64,000 nucleotides of DNA from Reticulitermes speratus. Lineage: Eukaryota > Arthropoda > Insecta > Blattodea > Rhinotermitidae. Below, in pieces: positions 9,963 through 22,139 of the stretch. The first letter of the stretch is position 1; every line of letters starts with the position of its first letter. The notes below the pieces were generated by a model. It made no database searches and had not been told where the DNA came from. It saw only the letters and a program-made list of their open reading frames with translations. The stretch covers positions 48,368,980 to 48,432,979 of the forward strand of contig JAJKFL010000042.1 of assembly GCA_021186555.1 (NCBI GenBank). The letters run 5' to 3'. Position numbers and translations under genes: made by a program.

Positions 9963-10754
9963 TGGTATTGTCTTATTTATTTATGTGCCTGCTTATTTAT
10001 TGTTTTATTTACCTATGGAGCACTTTTTAATTACCTTTTGTTGTCTTTGTTCGTTTGTACAAAAATTGTTTTTTGTTTATTTACGTAGAACAGAGATGTT
10101 CCTAAATTAGAGATGTTCGCAGTATATTTTCTCGTAAAGTAACAAGCTACACGTAATACTCGTAGTTTCATAATCATGACGCATAACTTAACGAACCAGA
10201 CGCTAAACTAAAGTCACAATTCGTGTCAGTACAATCCCAAATATGGCATCACTCAACTCGGCATAAAGCTATATAGTACCATTATGTCCTTAAGTTTTTC
10301 TGAAGCTCCTAAAACAGTACCATTTGCTTCCACAAAATCTAAAACTTCCCCCCCTGCACCCCCCTCAAAAATGGAAGAAGAAAAAGTTGGAAGTTTTCCA
10401 ACAAGATGGCGTACCGACACACTTACAACTTTCATCCACTTGTTATAAACGAAAAGTTTCCAGTCGCCTAGCTACCAACAGTTAACGGCCCTTGAATTTG
10501 ATTCTTTGCGGTTCATGAAAGTGCAATTTATTGAGCCGTTGGACGTGTAGAGAGCACTGCAACATTAAAGCAAGATTTTACAGTAGCTATTGAAACCGTG
10601 ACACCAGAAGTTATAGGATGTGTTTGTCTTCCTTGTACCTGGACAGACGGCCCTCCAGGTGAAGTCAAACGGCGGATCACAGCATATGTTGAGGCAGTAG
10701 AACTGGATACACTATGGGTAAGCTCACGCTCAGCCACACGTAAGCTCACGTTCG
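9963..10754. other. Intron sequence, nothing firmly recognised
   Basis: Contains a C-rich stretch near 10348-10366 and a short direct repeat GTAAGCTCACG at about 10717 and 10740, just before the LINE tail. Several open frames of 60-75 codons show no family resemblance. Confidence 0.4.
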
Positions 10755-11190
10755 GGATTTGTGTGGTGCTGAAAAGTGGACACTTCGGAAAGTAGATCAG
10801 AAATATCTGGAAAGTTTTGAAATGTGGTGCTGGAGAAGAATGGAGAAGATCAGTTGGACCGATCGTGTGAGAAATGAAGAAGTATTACACAGAGTCAAGG
10901 AGGAGAGGAATATCGTACATACAATAAAAAGAAGAAAGGCTAACTGGATTGGTCACATCTTGCGTAGAAACTGTCTTCTGAAACACGTGATTGAAGGAAA
11001 GTTAGAGGGAAGGATAGAAATGACGGGAAGACGAGGGAGAAGACGTAAGCAGCTACTGGTTGACCTTAAGGAAAAGAGAAGATACTGGAAATTGAAAGAG
11101 GAAGCACTAGATCGCACCCTGTGGAGAACTCGCTTTGGAAGAGGCTACGGACCTGTCGTAAGACAGGCTGCAGAATGAATGATGAATCAA
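10755..11190 (+). mobile_element. LINE ORF2 C-terminal segment (tail family 2), open
   Basis: A 139-codon open frame with WTLRKVDQKYLESFEMWCWR, RMEKISWTDRVRNEEVLHRV, RRKANWIGHILRRNCLLKHV, and an end ALDRTLWRTRFGRGYGPVVR. This is the highly characteristic C-terminal region of a widespread insect non-LTR retrotransposon. The open frame ends in a stop at 11176-11178 followed by an ATGAATGATGA-like tail. It is 5-prime truncated, as is usual for LINE insertions; no reverse transcriptase is present. It is relatively intact compared with family 1. Confidence 0.85.
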
Positions 11191-11584
11191 CACTGAACCT
11201 TCTTGAGGGCCCTGTAACGCGGTTCATTTTGCTTGAAACTTCTTCAGGTACTTAACCAATCAAAATTTGGCTGTAATCGCTAAATATTCTTTCGAAACAG
11301 ACCCGTGCACATTTCATGGCCCCGTGACGTTGAGAGTGACTGTTTGTGTGAAGAGATGCATTTAGATACAGTAAAGAATATTTTCCACACCCGTGAGCTA
11401 ACCGTGAGCTGACTCTGAGCGTGCTCAGTGGGACGGAAACATAATTCTAGCGATGCTGCGAATTATATGGGAAATGTTAGTTGTTGGTAAGATATCTGCT
11501 GTACCACATAACGGCCACACGTGCAACATTACTGACTGAAAGTTTTATAGTTAAGAGCTTAAAACTTATGCTTAAAGATTCAGG

Positions 11585-14500
11585 CCGTACCGCGCAGTAA
11601 ACACACTCCGTCTCAGTTATACAAACCAGTCAGTTAATGTTGTACAGTGAAATAATCGCTGTTTGTTCTGAGATCCACACAAAACACATAAATACAGTCC
11701 GTACCGCGCAGTAAACACACTCCGTCTCAGTTATACAAACCAGTCAGTTAATGCTGTACAGTGAAATAATCGCTGTTTGTTCTGAGATCCACACAAAACA
11801 CATAAATACAGTCCGTACCGCGCAGTAAACACACTCCGTCTCAGTTATACAAACCAGTCAGTTAATGCTGTACAGTGAAATAATCGCTGTTTGTTCTGAG
11901 ATCCACACAAAACACATAAATACAGTCCGTACCGCGCAGTAAACACACTCCGTCTCAGTTATACAAACCAGTCAGTTAATGTTGTACAGTGAAATAATCG
12001 CTGTTTGTTCTGAGATCCACACAAAACACATAAATACAGTCCGTACCGCGCAGTAAACACACTCCGTCTCAGTTATACAAACCAGTCAGTTAATGTTGTA
12101 CAGTGAAATAATCGCTGTTTGTTCTGAGATCCACACAAAACACATAAATACAGTCCGTACCGCGCAGTAAACACACTCCGTCTCAGTTATACAAACCAGT
12201 CAGTTAATGTTGTACAGTGAAATAATCGCTGTTTGTTCTGAGATCCACACAAAACACATAAATACAGTCCGTACCGCGCAGTAAACACACTCCGTCTCAG
12301 TTATACAAACCAGTCAGTTAATGCTGTACAGTGAAATAATCGCTGTTTGTTCTGAGATCCACACAAAACACATAAATACAGTCCGTACCGCGCAGTAAAC
12401 ACACTCCGTCTCAGTTATACAAACCAGTCAGTTAATGCTGTACAGTGAAATAATCGCTGTTTGTTCTGAGATCCACACAAAACACATAAATACAGTCCGT
12501 ACCGCGCAGTAAACACACTCCGTCTCAGTTATACAAACCAGTCAGTTAATGTTGTACAGTGAAATAATCGCTGTTTGTTCTGAGATCCCACAAAACACAT
12601 AAATACAGTCCGTACCGCGCAGTAAACACACTCCGTCTCAGTTATACAAACCAGTCAGTTAATGCTGTACAGTGAAATAATCGCTGTTTGTTCTGAGATC
12701 CACACAAAACACATAAATACAGTCCGTACCGCGCAGTAAACACACTCCGTCTCAGTTATACAAACCAGTCAGTTAATGTTGTACAGTGAAATAATCGCTG
12801 TTTGTTCTGAGATCCACACAAAACACATAAATACAGTCCGTACCGCGCAGTAAAACACACTCCGTCTCAGTTATACAAACCAGTCAGTTAATGCTGTACA
12901 GTGAAATAATCGCTGTTTGTTCTGAGATCCACACAAAACACATAAATACAGTCCGTACCGCGCAGTAAACACACTCCGTCTCAGTTATACAAACCAGTCA
13001 GTTAATGTTGTACAGTGAAATAATCGCTGTTTGTTCTGAGATCCACACAAAACACACAAATACAGTCCGTACCGCGCAGTAAACACACTCCGTCTCAGTT
13101 ATACAAACCAGTCAGTTAATGTTGTTACAGTGAAATAATCGCTGTTTGTTCTGAGATCCACACAAAACACATAAATACAGTCCGTACCGCGCAGTAAACA
13201 CACTCCGTCTCAGTTATACAAACCAGTCAGTTAATGTTGTACAGTGAAATAATCGCTGTTTGTTCTGAGATCCACACAAAACACATAAATACAGTCCGTA
13301 CCGCGCAGTAAACACACTCCGTCTCAGTTATACAAACCAGTCAGTTAATGTTGTACAGTGAAATAATCGCTGTTTGTTCTGAGATCCACACAAAACACAT
13401 AAATACAGTCCGTACCGCGCAGTAAACACACTCCGTCTCAGTTATACAAACCAGTCAGTTAATGTTGTACAGTGAAATAATCGCTGTTTGTTCTGAGATC
13501 CACACAAAACACATAAATACAGTCCGTACCGCGCAGTAAACACACTCCGTCTCAGTTATACAAACCAGTCAGTTAATGTTGTACAGTGAAATAATCGCTG
13601 TTTGTTCTGAGATCCACACAAAACACATAAATACAGTCCGTACCGCGCAGTAAACACACTCCGTCTCAGTTATACAAACCAGTCAGTTAATGCTGTACAG
13701 TGAAATAATCGCTGTTTGTTCTGAGATCCACACAAAACACATAAATACAGTCCGTACCGCGCAGTAAACACACTCCGTCTCAGTTATACAAACCAGTCAG
13801 TTAATGTTGTACAGTGAAATAATCGCTGTTTGTTCTGAGATCCACACAAAACACACAAATACAGTCCGTACCGCGCAGTAAACACACTCCGTCTCAGTTA
13901 TACAAACCAGTCAGTTAATGTTGTACAGTGAAATAATCGCTGTTTGTTCTGAGATCCACACAAAACACATAAATACAGTCCGTACCGCGCAGTAAACACA
14001 CTCCGTCTCAGTTATACAAACCAGTCAGTTAATGTTGTACAGTGAAATAATCGCTGTTTGTTCTGAGATCCACACAAAACACATAAATACAGTCCGTACC
14101 GCGCAGTAAACACACTCCGTCTCAGTTATACAAACCAGTCAGTTAATGCTGTACAGTGAAATAATCGCTGTTTGTTCTGAGATCCACACAAAACACACAA
14201 ATACAGTCCGTACCGCGCAGTAAACACACTCCGTCTCAGTTATACAAACCAGTCAGTTAATGCTGTACAGTGAAATAATCGCTGTTTGTTCTGAGATCCA
14301 CACAAAACACATAAATACAGTCCGTACCGCGCAGTAAACACACTCCGTCTCAGTTATACAAACCAGTCAGTTAATGCTGTACAGTGAAATAATCGCTGTT
14401 TGTTCTGAGATCCACACAAAACACATAAATACAGTCCGTACCGCGCAGTAAACACACTCCGTCTCAGTTATACAAACCAGTCAGTTAATGCTGTACAGTG

Positions 14501-14889
14501 AAATAATCGCTGTTTGTTCTGAGATCCACACAAAACACATAAATACAGTCCGTACCGCGCAGTAAACACACTCCGTCTCAGTTATACAAACCAGTCAGTT
14601 AATGTTGTACAGTGAAATAATCGCTGTTTGTTCTGAGATCCACACAAAACATATAAATACAGACCGTACCGCGCAGTAAACACACTCCGTCTCAGTTATA
14701 CAAACCAGTCAGTTAATTCTGTACAGTGAAATAATCGCTGTTTGTTCTGAGATCCACACAAAACACATAAATACAGTCCGTACCGCGCAGTAAACACACT
14801 CCGTCTCAGTTATACAAACCAGTCAGTTAATGTTGTACAGTAAAATAATCGCTGTTTGTTCTGAGATCCACACAAAACACATAAATACA
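11585..14889 (+). repeat. 114-bp tandem satellite (about 29 copies)
   Basis: Start-to-start spacing of CCGTACCGCGCAG is 114 bases (11585, 11699, 11813 and onward; last near 14778). Copies are nearly identical, with a GCTGTAC/GTTGTAC polymorphism and three single-base indels (near 12586, 12842 and 13123). After the last unit the sequence continues as CTGTGTGGGTAGAACGTAG up to about 14970, which is the unamplified right part of the parent element. A second array of the same unit is at 42646-43530. The array lies between the domain II S2-S3 and S4-S5 exons. All frames have stops. Confidence 0.95.
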
Positions 14890-15133
14890 CTGTGTGGGTA
14901 GAACGTAGAATTTGTTAATGTTAAACATGGCGGTACATATAGTAACCACTGGGCTTTAAATGGTTAAGGTTAATTATAATGTTCTTTTCTTCGGTATTTT
15001 AAGGGGCTAAAAGAGTACAGATTTTTAAAACCCTGAAGTAGCATTTAGGACACCCTGTACATTAAGTTACTGGAACCTTTGTTCAGTGGCGGCTCGTTTG
15101 GCGTAATAACGTCTCTGTTTCCGTGGTACACAG

Positions 15134-15337
15134 TGTGATCGAAATGTGCCAGACGTACCTGGGTGACGGCGAAGGCAGTTCGGGTCTCAGCGTCCTCCGG
15201 ACGTTTCGACTGTTACGCATACTCAAGCTAGTTCGCTTCATGCCAAACCTTCGCCGTCAACTGTTCGTCATGCTGAGGACGATGGACAACGTCGCCGTGT
15301 TCTTCTCTCTCCTTATACTTTTCATATTCATATTCAG
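15134..15337 (+). CDS. Ca-alpha1T: Cav3 exon: domain II S4 voltage sensor to S5
   Basis: The acceptor GTACACAG precedes 15134. The first base completes Ser, then [20 protein letters not shown] and the S4 helix [20 protein letters not shown] with basic residues every third position. S4-S5 linker [19 protein letters not shown] and the start of S5 (ILFIFIF) follow. The SVLRTFR and TMDNVA motifs match vertebrate Cav3. Donor TTCAG|GTAAGA after 15337 leaves two bases (AG), which both turret exons complete with T to give Ser. Confidence 0.95.
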
Positions 15338-16224
15338 GTAAGATGAATTTTGTCCTGTGTTTTATGTCAATACAGCTTACAGACAAGACTGTGTGTTGTG
15401 TCCATTTGATGGGCTTTGTGTTGTTGCTGCGTTGTTGTCAACCCCCCCCCCCCCCCCGTTTCCTTCACCCCTTTTTTAAAAGAAATATTAGTACATTACG
15501 TCACCGTTTCTTCATGGCTAATGTACAAGGCAGTATAAAGTAGTTTATTGTGTTTAGCTCCTGTTTTATTCAGCAATACGGAACATTGGTAGTAGTTAAG
15601 AACAGGAACAAAAATTTTGCAGCAATAAATATCAAGAAAAACACCTATGTGTCAGTCTGTATTGCAGTGTCAACCTTTACAGAAGAAATTTATAGCTTTC
15701 AGGTTGAATGAAGTTTTCATATCAGAATATTCTTTAAGAGCTAAAGTATATGACGTCCTTCAATGGAAACGTTACCTGCGGTTGGCAACTGTCAGATTGT
15801 CGCGTTGAAACTTCCGAGGGACGTTTCAGTAGTAATTTAGAAATATACGCGAAAGTGCGTAAAAATTTTTGTCTTTCAAAAACAGTGACAATTATTTTCC
15901 TGTAGGCGCTGGAAATGGAAATATTTTTGTGTGTTGGTTGTTTCATGACATCGAAACAAATTTAAGCCTTTAGGTTAATAAAGTTTTGGGCCCTGTTTGC
16001 CCTATTTATAGTGGCGCCATGTTTGGTCCCTTTCCGAAGGCCTATCAGGCACAAGCATCCTTATCGATTTATCGAGTATTTCGTCTTTTTAAAGATACAA
16101 TCAATATTGATTTTGAGCACAAGTTTAAATCCATAAAATCTTAGTAATTGGTAGCGTCATTAAATTTTAAATAATCTTTAGTACTGTGAGAATTAAGGTT
16201 CTTGCAGCAATGGCAATGAAATTT

Positions 16225-16390
16225 GTGTTCTGGTAAGTGACGTCGTGCTGTTTGGTAGATACGTAGCTACGTTTCGGAATAATCTGTTACATACATCTTC
16301 AGGGTAGAGGATGAAATGGAAAAAGGTTCCTCCAAAACACATGTACTTCTCTACCAAACAACACGGCGTGACAACCGGGAAGACTATAGA
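16225..16390. mobile_element. Fold-back element copy
   Basis: Left part GTGACGTCGTGCTGTTTGGT and right part CTACCAAACAACACGGCGTG are near reverse complements. The minus strand across 16265-16305 has CCCTGAAGATG and CCGAAACGTAGC in the expected order, with a weak stem II. Confidence 0.55.
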
Positions 16391-16451
16391 TTTCAACTTA
16401 CATATTGCCCATTATACTATGCATATTTTTACAGCATTCGTCTTTCGTCTC

Positions 16452-16536
16452 CACGTGTGTTTTGGTTAATAGCACGTGTGTTTTGGTTAATAGCACGTGT
16501 GTTTTGGTTAATAGCACGTGTGTTTTGGTTAATAGC
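16452..16536 (+). repeat. 21-bp tandem repeat, 4 copies
   Basis: Unit CACGTGTGTTTTGGTTAATA plus G, four near-perfect copies; each begins with the CACGTG palindrome. Confidence 0.95.
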
Positions 16537-16689
16537 AGTGTCATTATTTCAGCATATATTATTTTGCGAGTTTTGAGTTTTTTTTTTCAGAAATGCGTAA
16601 TAGAGAATTTTGTTTTCTCTGATGTGACAATGCGTCGTTTTTTTCGGACGTTTCTAAGGCACGTGTGAGTTTAGTTCTAAACTGATTAA

Positions 16690-16800
16690 GGTCTTCATGC
16701 ATCATGAACCTTTGAAGATGAAGGCAACACGTTCTTTCGAAACGTCGGGAATCTCTACCTAGCGATGCAGCATCACATCCCAGAAGAACTGAACCCTCTA
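16690..16800 (+). mobile_element. Right half of a fold-back element with degenerate ribozyme-like centre
   Basis: TTTGAAGATGAAGG...CTTTCGAAACGTCGGG followed by CAGCATCACATCCCAGAAG. Stem II (GAAGG/CTTTC) and a GTC cleavage triplet are present, but the first core base is T instead of C. Confidence 0.5.
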
Positions 16801-17580
16801 TATTTTATTTTAATAAAAACGCCACTGGAAATAATCTCTGTTAACTGTTTTCGAATTAACGTTAATTTGAATTACAGTAGAAGCACTTTTGACCGTCACG
16901 TGACAGAACAATAACATTTTTTGGGGGGTAATTAAAATTTTATAAACCAAGCTTATTGGGGATTGCTGTTAACATTAGCCATGAAGAGGTGAATATATCT
17001 GTATAGTCGTATTATATTACTGTGACACCCTTTCATTGTAAATAATCCGATTTCATTTCCTGCAACACCTACTTGCAAAATACATAAGGGATAATCATAA
17101 TCTCACAAAAATTAAAACTGTAACAGATTAGCTGTCAAATATTTAATTTTCTACAGTGCGTATCTAAACTTTTAATACATAAAATCCTCTTCGTTTAAAA
17201 ACTACCAAGTTATTGGGAAAGAAATTATTTTAATATAGAATGTCATTCCAACATAAGCGGAGTGCTTATTTTTATGATTCTTCACTGTAGGAGGAGTATT
17301 TCAGATTGAAATTTTCAGGAATTTGTGTTGGCAATACATGTATTTGTTCAATGATTTACATATTCCTTCATGTAATATAAGAATACGATACTAATTGAAG
17401 CCGTTCCTCGTTAACCTTGCGTAAGTGTTTCTAAAATGTCTGCTAGTAGTCTCGCAGACAAGCTACTAATTTGTAGCATATAGTAGTTTGGGGAGGTAGA
17501 CTCGTTCAACAGAAATGGGTGTGTGTGTACGTCGCTAATTTTAGCGAATACTCTTAGATGAAGTGCGCGTTTGATGCTGA

Positions 17581-18073
17581 ATTATTGTACGTACAGTATT
17601 ATTGTACGTACAGAATTATTGTACGTACAGTATTATTGTACGTACAGAATTATTGTACGTACAGAATTATTGTACGTACAGAATTATTGTACGTACAGAA
17701 TTATTGTACGTACAGAATTATTGTACGTACAGAATTATTGTACGTACAGAACTATTGTACGTACAGAACTATTGTACGTACAGAACTATTGTACGTACAG
17801 AATTATTGTACGTACAGAATTATTGTACGTACAGAATTATTGTACGTACAGAATTATTGTACGTACAGAATTATTGTACGTACAGAATTATTGTACGTAC
17901 AGAATTATTGTACGTACAGAATTATTGTACGTACAGAACTATTGTACGTACAGAACTATTGTACGTACAGAACTATTGTACGTACAGAATTATTGTACGT
18001 ACAGAATTATTGTACGTACAGAATTATTGTACGTACAGAATTATTGTACGTACAGAATTATTGTACGTACAGA
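17581..18073 (+). repeat. 17-bp tandem array (29 copies)
   Basis: Exactly 29 units of ATTATTGTACGTACAGA. Each carries the 8-base palindrome GTACGTAC. Because 17 is not a multiple of three and the unit lacks stops in the combined frames, all three plus frames stay open for 166-178 codons; these are artefacts. Variant units with ACTATTG occur as a block of three at 17751, 17768 and 17785 and again at 17938, 17955 and 17972, an exact 187-base (11-unit) offset. Confidence 0.97.
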
Positions 18074-18097
18074 ATTCCCGTAAAAAATTCGTAATGA

Positions 18098-18875
18098 ATT
18101 AACATTCGTTTATAAACCCAAGTCAATGCACGACCTGAGGGAAGGAGACCACTTGGAAGACCCAGGCGTAGATGGGAGGATAATATTAAAATGGATCTTC
18201 AAGAAGTGGGATGGGGGGGCATGGACTGGATTGATATGGCTCAAGATAGGGACAGGTGGCGGGCTGTTGTGAATGCGGTAATGAACCTTCGGGTTCCATA
18301 AAACGCGGGGAATTTCTTGACTAGCTGAGGAACTGTTAGCTTCTCAAGAAGAGCTCTGCTATATGGAGTTAGTTAGTTAGTTAGTTAGTTAGTCCATGCA
18401 CGAGTTACAAACGTGCATACAATTGTGGTATTTCAAACTCCTACATGTTTCGGCACGTCTGTGCCATCCTCAGGGATCTTGTAAACCAAATATAGATTTG
18501 GTGAAGGACACAGGCGTGCCGAAACGTGTAGGAGTCCTTAAAGCCCACAATTGTATGCATGTTTGTAACTTGTGCATTGACTAACTATCTAACTAACTAA
18601 CCCCATGTATTAGAGTCCTTCTTGAGAAGCTAACAGGTCGTCAGCTAGTCAAGAAATTCCCCGCGTTTTATAGAATCCGAAGGTTCATTACCGCACTAGC
18701 AACAGCCCGCCACCTGTCCCTATCCTGAGCCATATCAATCCAGTCCATGCCCCCCCATCCCACTTCTTGAAGATCCATTTTAATATTATCCTCCCATCTA
18801 CGCCTGGGTCTTCCAAGTGTTCTCCTTCCCTCAGGTTGTGCAGTGACTTGGGTTTATAAATGAATGTTAAGAAAA
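18098..18875. mobile_element. Large palindrome: inverted LINE tails around a ribozyme-bearing fold-back
   Basis: The left arm (about 18098-18392) is a plus-strand LINE family 1 tail ending in a (GTTA)n run. The right arm (about 18592-18875) is the same tail on the minus strand, mirrored down to a TTTATAAACCCAAGTCA flank. Between them, 18396-18584 is a second inverted repeat (ACAAACGTGCATACAATTGTG against CACAATTGTATGCATG) with a hammerhead-like core on the minus strand at 18439-18476 and a damaged one on the plus strand near 18508-18540. Arms of about 290 bases or more differ by scattered substitutions, so this is not a very recent assembly artefact. Confidence 0.75.
18439..18476 (-). ncRNA. 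Hammerhead-like ribozyme motif (type I layout)
   Basis: On the minus strand: stem I TCC, core CTGAGGA, an extra T, stem II GGCAC/GTGCC with loop AGAC, core GAAA, palindromic stem III centred on CATG ending in T-A (cleavage expected after this A), then stem I GGA. All invariant core bases of the CUGANGA/GAAA/UH consensus are present. Stem I is only 3 bp and one extra base lies before stem II, so activity is not assured. Confidence 0.5.
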
Positions 18876-18899
18876 TTCCACGGAATGAATAAATTGAAA

Positions 18900-19680
18900 A
18901 TCGTAATGAATTAGTCAAATATTACCAAATTTCTTTTGTTTACGCTCAAGTTTATTTTACAACATTTTAAATTCAGTCCTCTATGTTGTTTTTTTTTGTT
19001 ATAATTTTGAGTGTCGGTTGCATTCAATTTTCAAAACCTTAATATTCAATATTTCGGTTTATCATAAACACGAACCAATCACTCGGCCAACTTCGGAGAG
19101 AGTCCTTGGAGTAAAAACATCAATTTAATTAGAAATTAATTCCGTTTATTTACCTTTCATTATTGACTTAATTCAGCCTTCGTTTCCTGAGTACAGTAGA
19201 CACTGCCATTGAACGACGCACTACAGTTTGTGCGTGTATCAGGTAAATCTGTCTAGTTCAGTGACACGGCATTTCGTGTCATGACAACTTCAAAGAGAAT
19301 TATTATTATTTAATTACTCTGGAAAGCCCTAAATTTGTTTTCTTCCTCCGAGTGTTTGTACCGCAGTGGATCTGTAGTATGACGTCATCACAAAGGGACG
19401 CCTCTCACTTCGCTACATTGTGAAGGGCTGATATACCATAAAATTCTAATCAGCAGTTACTTCTATCATATCCACTGTTTTAATAAGTTTAGTATCCCAC
19501 ACAGTGATCATGAAAAATGTTAAATATTAGATAAAAATTATACGAACATATAAATATATCTAAATTAATGTACTTTCAGCAGTATATAAAGTGTTTTGTT
19601 GCGGAATCCTTTGTTTGTTTAACCCATTTTATTAAGTATTTAAATGCTTTAAATTTTAAAGCCTTAAATTTATGTAAATA
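18900..19680. other. AT-rich intron sequence, nothing recognised
   Basis: No repeat or coding resemblance seen; T-rich run near 18988. Confidence 0.4.
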
Positions 19681-19689
19681 ATAGTTAAA

Positions 19690-19800
19690 ACACAGTTCGT
19701 ACCTCACAGTAAACACTACAGGACCCAATTTTTAAAAATTCAATTGGTTTTTTTAACAAAATAGTAGCTGTGCTTTAAAGGGTCAAAATCCTTAGGTACA
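19690..19800 (+). repeat. Diverged fragment of the 114-bp-satellite parent element
   Basis: CAGTTCGTACCTCACAGTAA at the left and GCTTTAAAGGGTCAAA at the right match the two ends of the element; the middle is deleted and changed. Confidence 0.5.
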
Positions 19801-20293
19801 TAGTGTAGAGCAAAAGGTCATATAATTAAAATAATATTTTGTCTGCGATTTCTTTACATTGAAATACAAGTAAATAAAGAACTGGCAGTACAGCCAATTG
19901 TGAGCCATGTTTTGTTGTGGAGGTAGAGCTCCACGAATTCTTAGCCTCTACATCAGATGGACGTGAGTGACTTTCTTCACGGCCGGTCTCCTCACATCCC
20001 ACAGTAACATCCTTGGAAACCAGAAATTGTCTGCGCGCTTTGGAAAAAAAAATCTTCTTCCGAACCAAGAATCTAGTCCCGATTATCAGACCGTCTATAC
20101 CGTGGTCTAGTCACTGCACTGTCTCTCCTAGCCGGTCGTCCACTTTGACGATTCAGACCGAAGTTTAACTTCGATTACCAAACGTAACATCTGACAGGCA
20201 CTCCGACATTCTGTCGACGGAGATTATAAAACGAATTACTACATATATTTTGCTTTTTGGTTTCTCCCCCGTAACTGTGAAAATCACGTAATG

Positions 20294-20465
20294 CAGGGGT
20301 GCATACATCCCCCCCCCCAAAAAAAAATGTAGGGAGCAACTTCAAAATTCTAGGCTTCAGGAGGGTTGCATAAAGTACCATACTGAGGGCCCACAAATAT
20401 TAGGTGCCGCTGTAAGAAATTCAGTCATCCGGGGCGGCCTGGTTCCAGCTATTTGTGCACCCCTG
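20294..20465 (-). mobile_element. hAT-like MITE, 172 bp, exact 8-bp target duplication
   Basis: Termini CAGGGGTGCATAC and TTTGTGCACCCCTG are inverted, and the element is flanked on both sides by ACGTAATG. Eight-base duplications are typical of hAT elements. A second, opposite-oriented and more diverged copy lies at 57225-57392, sharing GCACCTAATATTTGT and CTCAGTATGG. No coding capacity. Confidence 0.85.
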
Positions 20466-21009
20466 ACGTAATGAAAATCTAGGTATTTTATTTGACGATC
20501 TCTGCAGACTTTTCGCCGTGACAGGGGTGACACAAAAAGTGATTTTATCCTCATTTGTTAACGGTTTATTCTGTCTCTCTCTATCCATTTCCATTTTTCG
20601 CACTGTCCTCCTCTTTTTATGTTATTCTCTGTCTCTGTGGTCTTGTCTTTATGTCTTTGTATCACATTATTGGCGTCACCACCCCGGTCGGCAGTCCTTC
20701 TACATGTCTCTAACGTCTGTGACATATATTACTACTACTCCCCTACACAAAACTCTACACTGATTACTTTGTGTGACTTGGACCGTTGCCAAGAGATAGG
20801 TTTTTCCCCTTACGTGACAGGAATTATCTAATATAATGGCCAGATAAATTGATTTGGACTCAAAACCTTTAAGTCTAACAGGATAATTGAGAAATTTTCA
20901 GACTTTTCATCCTTAAAGCAATTTCTGTGTTTATTACGTCTGTCAGTTATTAGTACCCCGCATTATGTTCCGTGATACAGGGCGTGACAGACGGATGGAC
21001 GGAATATGA

Positions 21010-21115
21010 ATTATATGAGGGATATTAGTTAAAGTGGATATCGGTTAATATTGATATCAGTTAATGTGGATATCAGTTAATATTGATATCAGTTAATGTG
21101 GATATCAGTAAATGT
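21010..21115 (+). repeat. 16-bp tandem repeat alternating as a 32-bp dimer
   Basis: Units GATATCAGTTAATGTG and GATATCAGTTAATATT alternate over about six copies. Confidence 0.85.
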
Positions 21116-21305
21116 AAGTCACTTAATATGAATATCAACGCATGCGATTAATCGAAACACTTATCGATTATTTCGCTTCATTGCCTGAGAGCATACAGTA
21201 ACTCGTATTTCTTTTAAAGTACTGAAACACTAGGAGTACTTGGAATTTTAAAAACACGAAACTGTTTGAAAAATATTTGATATCGATACAGAATTCTATA
21301 TATGT

Positions 21306-21475
21306 AAAGTAAAGGTAAATTTCACCCTAGAACAGGCCATGAAGGCCCAGACAGGGAGTAGAAGTATAGCTCTACTCTTTCTTTGACCTCGGCGCTAGAT
21401 AGGGGTGGGAGGTCAAAGCCACGCTTTGCCCGCTTTACCCCCGGGAAAAAGACCCGGTACCCATTTTATTCTATA
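21306..21475 (-). mobile_element. SINE family B-like fragment
   Basis: The minus strand carries ACCTCCCACCCCTATCTAGC and GAGTAGAGCTATACTTCTAC, matching the body of copies at 58552-58850 and 50291-50530, and ends in a TTTACCTTTACTTTAC-like tail. Confidence 0.5.
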
Positions 21476-21894
21476 TCAGTTCACATTTCTAATTACAAGT
21501 GTTAGGTATTTGAGAGTTCAGATCGTAATAGGAATTCCTTCTCAAAAAAATGTTCTTATAACAACAGCATTTATCTACAGATGTCTGTACTGCAATGCTG
21601 CATGCCCACTCAGGCGCTAATACTCGTGTTTAAAATACCAATTAACTATTAATATCGGCGGAATATACAAACACTCACATATCGACACACCTGCGATATC
21701 TCGCTCCAGTTGCTATCGGTGATAACTTTTATTAAGATAAGCGCTTTGGGCTAGTTGATATAGCACAAACGGAGCAAGTTTTTCAGAGAGTAGCACTTCA
21801 AATTGCCCATGTTTGTCCGTGTATCTTTGCCCCGTAACATTCATTCTTGTACACCCCTCTGTTAAATGTGTAATCTATATCAATGGCCCAGCAC

Positions 21895-22085
21895 TAAGCA
21901 CTTTGCCGCCAAAGATTAAGGGGCTCGTAGATCTTAAAGCTCCATTTTTTCTTAATCTCCGTTCTAGATGGAGGTGGGTGGTCAACTTCATAACCCGGCC
22001 GCATTACCCCTTGGAAATTTTTTCCATCGCCATCTTCTATATATTATACAGTTTATTTGTAAGTTTTACCTGGGTCATTCTTACA
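21895..22085 (-). mobile_element. SINE family B-like fragment
   Basis: The minus strand has AAGGGGTAATGCGGCCGGGT and GACCACCCACCTCCATCTAG, collinear with family B bodies. Confidence 0.5.
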
Positions 22086-22139
22086 GTTGACAAAATTGAA
22101 CGGCCAGATGGCAGTGATTCCCTAAAATAGCCTATCGTT

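Noticed and set aside
11585..14889. CRISPR-like array
   Set aside because: Whole 114-bp units are repeated with no unique spacers, in an intron-bearing eukaryotic gene; the other arrays fail for the same reason.
17558..18102. Three overlapping 166-178-codon open frames
   Set aside because: All three frames of a 17-bp tandem repeat; no independent coding signal.
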